From: an uncultured Muribaculaceae bacterium
GTDB lineage: Bacteria > Bacteroidota > Bacteroidia > Bacteroidales > Muribaculaceae
Reading direction: 5' to 3'
DNA: 64,000 nt
NCBI GenBank assembly: GCA_910587475.1
Contig: CAJUMR010000013.1
Location: 1 to 64,000, forward strand
Below, one piece after another: positions 59,722-64,000 of the stretch (positions are counted from its first letter, which is position 1; every line of letters starts with the position of its first letter). Under the pieces are notes generated by a model. It saw only the letters and a list, made by a program, of their open reading frames with translations. It did not search any database and had not been told where the DNA came from. A program made the translations under genes and the position numbers.

Positions 59722-61818
59722 ATGCTTAAAAATTTATTGCGATGCGCCTTGATGGCGATTATAATCTCTTCGGTCCAACCGATCTGCGCCATCGACCGCG
59801 CAGGCGCATTGGACAGCCTCTATACTGCCCTCTCAAAAGCCCGCACCGCGACCGACAGCGTGCCAATCCTTTTCAATATATATGACTGCGTCGACTTTCC
59901 TCAGCGAGGCGAGGCGCTTGAAAACATCTACGTCACGGCCAAAAGAGCCGGCAACTACAACGCGCAACTCGACGCGATGATATTGCTGGCAAGTTTCTAT
60001 GAAGGCAACGATTCAATCCAGCATCTGCTCAACGAGCGCGTAAACATGATTCCAGAAAGCGATGCGCAGAAAAGCACCGCCATCTACATACGATTGCGCC
60101 AGGCCGCCAAAGATCTGCGCATGCTACCCGAGAAAAAGCGTCAGCAGAGACTGCGGGAATATCTCTCCAGATACGACGAATCGATGAGACTCAACCTCTA
60201 CGACCGTATCGAATATCTGTTCTACCTCTTGACCTGTGTCAGAAGCCAGACCGACGGCGATCTGCTGATCAGATACACTCTCGAACTGCAGGAACTGATT
60301 GACCAGCTGCCCTCGCGGGCGCTCGCGCTCAGAGCGCTCTTCTACAACGAAGCCGCACTGAGCTATCTGGGCAACGACATGTATGACGAAGCGGTTGTCT
60401 CTGCAAAAAAGATGCTCGACGTCAACAAAGAGTACGACAAAATACACGCTGCGGCAGGCCGAGAGTTCCGCAGCTACGCCGGTTCGACATATTTCTGCTA
60501 CAACATACTGCTGATGTGCCACAAATCGCTGACTCCGGACGAAGTCGACTACTATTACACCGAAATGCAGAAACTCAAGGAAGAAAGTCCGAGATTCAAG
60601 ACCGACTCCCTCGTCTGCGAGCGCACCGAAGTATATTATTTGATGGCAAAAAAGCAATATGCCAAAGCAATCCCTGCCATACAAGCACTGCTCAACAAAA
60701 AAAACTCAAGGGTTGAATATAAATATCTCATCGAGGCCCTCATCGAAGCATCGGAAGCGACCGGCAACAAAGACGTCCTGCTTTTCGCTCTGAAAGCCAA
60801 CGCCAAGCTACTGCAACGGCGCATCGAGACGAAAGCAGCCGAAAGCTATAAAGAGCTGCAGATCGTCTATGAGATGATCGACCTAAAAGAGAAGAACGAC
60901 GTCCTTGCAAATGAAAATCACAAAATGGGCGAAGAGAGACACAAGGAGTTGATGACCTACTCGTTCATTGTGATCGCGATAATCATGTGTCTGCTGCTGA
61001 TCGTCTACGGATTGTATCACAAGACCAAGCATCTCGCCAACCGCCTCGCAAGCTCCAACGAGTTGCTCATCGGCGAACGCGATGCCCTCAAAAAGACCCA
61101 CGACGATCTGGTGGCGGCAAGAGACAAAGCAAAAGCCGCCGACAGGATCAAGACTGATTTTGTCAACAACATGAGCCATGAGATAAGGACTCCATTGACT
61201 GCGATCGTCGAATACTCGAACCTGATCTCCGACTGCGCCTCTGAAGACAAGCGGGGTTACATCAAGCGATTTGCCGACATCATTTCGCTCAACACCGACC
61301 TGCTGCTGACGTTGGTCAACGATGTGCTCGAACTGCCATCGCTCGAAAACGCCAAACTCACAATCCACAACACAGCATCGTCTGTACATGAAATGTGCCG
61401 ACTTTCAATCGACAGCGTAAAAAAACACCTGAAAAAAGATGTGAAACTCGTCTTTGCAAACGAGAATGACAACGACGCGATCATCTACACTGATCCACAT
61501 CGTACTGTAGAGGTGCTGCTCAATCTGCTGTCAAATGCTGCAAAATTCACAGAAAAAGGCTCTATCGAACTGGCTTATAAGTTCTCCGACGACAACCAGT
61601 CCATCACTTTCTCAGTGACAGACACCGGCATCGGCATCCCGCGTGGAAAATCCGAGATAATCTTCTCCCGATTTGAAAAGCTGAACTCCGAGACCCAGGG
61701 CAACGGCCTCGGACTCTACATAGCGCGTCTGCTCGCCGGACTGCTAAAAGGTTCACTCCGTCTGGATACAGATTACCGCAAAGGCGCACGATTCCTGTTC
61801 ACCATTCCGACCAAATGA
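59722..61818 (+). CDS. Membrane sensor histidine kinase with periplasmic TPR-like sensor
   Basis: A 698-residue sensor. Signal peptide (about 1-23); a long helical periplasmic region (about 25-400) of TPR-like repeats (ALFYNEAALSYLGNDMYDEAVVSAKKM and similar, shown by ends); one membrane helix (about 412-432); a coiled coil; HisKA with His486 in NNMSHEIRTPLTAI; HATPase_c with NLLSNAAKFTEKG, TDTGIGIP and GNGLGLYIARLL. There is no receiver or DNA-binding domain, so it is a classical kinase, not a hybrid. No response regulator gene is next to it. The ATG at 59722 places the signal peptide first. Confidence 0.88.
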   Translation: MLKNLLRCALMAIIISSVQPICAIDRAGALDSLYTALSKARTATDSVPILFNIYDCVDFPQRGEALENIYVTAKRAGNYNAQLDAMILLASFYEGNDSIQHLLNERVNMIPESDAQKSTAIYIRLRQAAKDLRMLPEKKRQQRLREYLSRYDESMRLNLYDRIEYLFYLLTCVRSQTDGDLLIRYTLELQELIDQLPSRALALRALFYNEAALSYLGNDMYDEAVVSAKKMLDVNKEYDKIHAAAGREFRSYAGSTYFCYNILLMCHKSLTPDEVDYYYTEMQKLKEESPRFKTDSLVCERTEVYYLMAKKQYAKAIPAIQALLNKKNSRVEYKYLIEALIEASEATGNKDVLLFALKANAKLLQRRIETKAAESYKELQIVYEMIDLKEKNDVLANENHKMGEERHKELMTYSFIVIAIIMCLLLIVYGLYHKTKHLANRLASSNELLIGERDALKKTHDDLVAARDKAKAADRIKTDFVNNMSHEIRTPLTAIVEYSNLISDCASEDKRGYIKRFADIISLNTDLLLTLVNDVLELPSLENAKLTIHNTASSVHEMCRLSIDSVKKHLKKDVKLVFANENDNDAIIYTDPHRTVEVLLNLLSNAAKFTEKGSIELAYKFSDDNQSITFSVTDTGIGIPRGKSEIIFSRFEKLNSETQGNGLGLYIARLLAGLLKGSLRLDTDYRKGARFLFTIPTK

Positions 61819-61827
61819 CCGACGCCG

Positions 61828-62064
61828 CTACTGCGCAGCATAGGCTCTTACGGTCGACGACTCAACATCGACGCCAAATTCCTTGGCCTTAGCCATAATA
61901 GCCCTCGCAAGCCGGGGTTTAAGATCCTCGGGGCAATATCTGAAATAAGCCTCCGCAGCCCTCACGTGGACAGCATCAGGCATAGGGTATTCGCGGCGTT
62001 CAGGCAAGCCGAACACCGAATCGGGCAATTGCTTTTTCTCTTCGTAGGTCAATCGGTCGTTCAT
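61828..62064 (-). CDS. Short DUF6582-like protein
   Basis: A 78-residue, charged, cytoplasmic protein: MNDRLTYEEKKQLPDSVFGL then RREYPMPDAVHVRAAEAYFRYC and a helical, basic C-terminal part. The LPDSVFGLPERREYPMPD...HVRAA pattern resembles DUF6582, small proteins sometimes linked to phage structural genes, but no phage gene is nearby. Convergent with the histidine kinase gene, 9 nt apart. Function unknown. Confidence 0.6.
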   Translation of the reverse strand: MNDRLTYEEKKQLPDSVFGLPERREYPMPDAVHVRAAEAYFRYCPEDLKPRLARAIMAKAKEFGVDVESSTVRAYAAQ

Positions 62065-62189
62065 AGTGCTGTTATTTTATTCATCACCTAAACGGCTATA
62101 GCCCGACATATGTTCACGATCGCTCAGACAATATCGTGCTCCGGAAGCATCGCGGCCGCCCCTCAAGACGATCACGCTCAAAAAGATTC

Positions 62190-62219
62190 TTGCCATATGG
62201 TGAATTTTTAGTAAATTTG
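62190..62219 (+). promoter_or_regulatory. Promoter of pheT
   Basis: TTG (62190-62192) and -7 box TAAATTTG (62212-62219), 19 nt apart, 48 nt upstream of the pheT ATG. Confidence 0.7.
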
Positions 62220-62267
62220 CATATTAAAAACTTCTTAATCAGCAAAACCAACCATATTTCGGCAAAA

Positions 62268-64000
62268 ATGAACATTTCATATAGCTGGCTAAAGCAATAT
62301 ATCGACCTGCCTCTGTCGCCGGAGGAGCTCTCTGAAGTACTAACATCTATCGGACTTGAAACAGGAGGCATCGAACGCGTCGAATCCGTCAAAGGCGGTC
62401 TCCGCGGAATAGTCATCGGCAAAGTGCTGACATGCATCGAGCATCCAAACAGTGACCATCTCCACATCACAACCGTCGACCTTGGCGGCGACGAGCCGGT
62501 ACAGATCGTCTGCGGTGCCCCGAACGTTGCCGCCGGCCAGACAGTAGTCGTTGCCACAGTCGGCACGACGCTTTACGGCGAAGGTGATGAAACCTTCCAG
62601 ATTAAGAAATCGAAGATACGCGGTGTGGAATCTTTCGGTATGATATGTGCCGAAGATGAAATTGGCATCGGAAACTCTCACGACGGCATCATTGTAATCG
62701 ACAAAGAAGTAGCACCCGGCACTCCTGCGGCTGAGTTCTATGAACTTCACGACGACTACGTGCTTGAAGTCGACCTTACCCCCAACCGCATCGACGCCGC
62801 ATCTCATTTCGGAGTAGCGCGCGATGTCGCCGCTTGGCTCGACTGCCATGCCGACCATCATGATCTCATCCGCCCGTCAGTCGACGACTTCAAAATCGAC
62901 AGCAGTGACAATGCAGTCAAAGTTACTGTCGAAAACAACGAGGCATGCACACGCTACTGCGGTCTGACCATACGCGGCGTCAAGGTCGCTGAAAGCCCCG
63001 AATGGCTCAAGGATCGGCTGTCGGCAATCGGACAGCGCCCGATCAACAACATTGTCGACATCACCAACTACATACTCCACGCTTTCGGGCAACCGCTCCA
63101 CTGCTTTGATCTCGCCAAAGTAAAAGGCGAAAAAATCGTTGTAAGGAATTGCCCGGAAGGCACTCCGTTCACAACTCTTGACGAAGTCGAAAGAAAGCTC
63201 AACGCCGCCGACCTGATGATCTGCAACGAAAGCGACCCCATGTGTATCGCCGGTGTATTCGGCGGCCTCGACTCTGGCGTCACCGAAACTGCTACATCAA
63301 TTTTCCTCGAAAGCGCATGCTTCAACCCGACATCTGTGCGTCGTACTGCAAGACGCCACGGCCTCAGCACCGACTCATCATTCCGTTTCGAACGCGGTGT
63401 CGATCCTAACGGCTGTATGTACGCCCTTAAGCTCGCCGCTCTGATGATAAAAGACCTTGCCGGCGGCGAGATCTGCGGCGAACCTGTCGACATCTACCCT
63501 GCACCCGTAGCTCCATACTCCGTGGAGATGACATACGACGAGATCACCCGTCTGATCGGCATCGAAATCCCGGCGGCCACCGTCGATGCGATCCTCCGGT
63601 CACTCGAAATCGAGATCACTCACCGGAGCGACGACGGCAAGACTCTGTCGCTCGCCGTGCCAACTTACCGCGTTGATGTCCGACGTCCGTGCGACGTTAT
63701 CGAAGACCTGCTGCGCATCTATGGCTACAACAACGTGCCGATGACCACCACTGTACACTCGTCGCTGTCCTACAAGTCTCTCACCGACGAGGCCGACGAC
63801 CTGATGAAAACAGTGGCTGAACAACTCTCGGCCGCAGGATTCAATGAAATCCTCAACAATTCGCTGACTGCCGAAGCTTACTACCAAGAGCTTGAAAGCA
63901 TGCCCGCCGACCATTGCGTCAAACTGCTTAATCCGCTCAGCCAGGATCTCAACGTGATGAGACAGACTCTCCTGTTCGGAGGACTTGAATCGATTGCCCA
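62268..64000 (+). CDS. pheT: Phenylalanine-tRNA ligase beta subunit (partial, runs off window)
   Basis: The beta subunit of the (alpha-beta)2 synthetase that charges tRNA-Phe. About 577 codons of a roughly 820-residue protein are present. It starts MNISYSWLKQYIDLPLSP, followed by the tRNA-binding OB domain (GIVIGKVLTCIEHPNSDHLH, IVCGAPNVAAGQ, near 43-90), the B3/B4 editing domain (QRPINNIVDITNYILHAFGQ, PLHCFDL, near 265-290; then GVFGGLDSGVTETAT and SFRFERGVDP) and B5 (VPTYRVDVRRPCDVIEDLLRIYGY). The frame is intact to the window edge. pheS is not adjacent, as is usual in Bacteroidetes. Confidence 0.97.
   Translation, partial: MNISYSWLKQYIDLPLSPEELSEVLTSIGLETGGIERVESVKGGLRGIVIGKVLTCIEHPNSDHLHITTVDLGGDEPVQIVCGAPNVAAGQTVVVATVGTTLYGEGDETFQIKKSKIRGVESFGMICAEDEIGIGNSHDGIIVIDKEVAPGTPAAEFYELHDDYVLEVDLTPNRIDAASHFGVARDVAAWLDCHADHHDLIRPSVDDFKIDSSDNAVKVTVENNEACTRYCGLTIRGVKVAESPEWLKDRLSAIGQRPINNIVDITNYILHAFGQPLHCFDLAKVKGEKIVVRNCPEGTPFTTLDEVERKLNAADLMICNESDPMCIAGVFGGLDSGVTETATSIFLESACFNPTSVRRTARRHGLSTDSSFRFERGVDPNGCMYALKLAALMIKDLAGGEICGEPVDIYPAPVAPYSVEMTYDEITRLIGIEIPAATVDAILRSLEIEITHRSDDGKTLSLAVPTYRVDVRRPCDVIEDLLRIYGYNNVPMTTTVHSSLSYKSLTDEADDLMKTVAEQLSAAGFNEILNNSLTAEAYYQELESMPADHCVKLLNPLSQDLNVMRQTLLFGGLESIA

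Overview
The window looks like chromosomal DNA of a gut Bacteroidales bacterium, most likely Muribaculaceae or a close relative. That placement is inference from gene content and style, not from a marker-gene tree. The supporting signs are a merged str/S10 ribosomal block without tuf, a fused SecDF, DUF3857/transglutaminase proteins, a DUF5128-type six-bladed propeller lipoprotein, a GlmU-like alternative sugar nucleotidyltransferase, galactofuranose genes, and Bacteroidetes-type promoters. In those promoters a -7 box TAnnTTTG has a TTG or TTTG about 19-20 nt upstream, and the pattern recurs before many genes here.

Layout. 1-5952 (minus): rpsL, rpsG, fusA, rpsJ, rplC, rplD, rplW and rplB (cut by the window edge), read from one promoter near 6.1 kb. 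6.2-10.2 kb: two adjacent exported transglutaminase-like proteins, one apparently degenerate. 10.3-16.3 kb: a surface FISUMP-like protein, an RfbC-like epimerase, a GlmU-like enzyme, a small membrane protein and a GH20 hexosaminidase lipoprotein. 16.4-23.0 kb: a tight operon of peptide transporter, polyprenol-phosphate mannose synthase, dihydroorotase and Ca2+ P-type ATPase. 23.2-28.8 kb: SufE, an M28/glutaminyl-cyclase-like lipoprotein, TcdA, an undecaprenyl-phosphate sugar transferase and a DUF349 protein. 29.0-35.2 kb: iron alcohol dehydrogenase, DUF2851, an LPS-kinase-like protein and a three-gene galactofuranose cluster. 35.4-40.2 kb (plus): Psd, PssA, DUF4834, DUF2461, PfkA, a small membrane protein and a Ca2+/Na+ exchanger.

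40.3-49.7 kb is the most accessory-looking stretch. It holds a TonB receptor paired with an exported CbiK-like chelatase (IhtAB-like haem uptake), a perR-rubrerythrin operon with a near-perfect operator, a DUF3943 protein, several long inverted repeats, an unrecognised exported protein, and a propeller lipoprotein whose promoter spacer contains a run of 13 A. A C69 dipeptidase follows. 49.7-64.0 kb returns to housekeeping: an AddA/RecB-like helicase-nuclease starting at TTG, SecDF, tRNA-Pro(CGG), EttA-Def-YqgF, a TPR-like histidine kinase, a short DUF6582-like protein, and pheT running off the end.

No CRISPR array, insertion sequence, prophage, rRNA gene or replication origin was seen. The best leads for something new are the homopolymer-bearing promoter with its two unknown exported products, the chelatase/receptor pair, the stable hairpin between rpsJ and rplC, and the paired intact and degenerate transglutaminases. 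All family names come from reading motifs by eye; no database search was possible.
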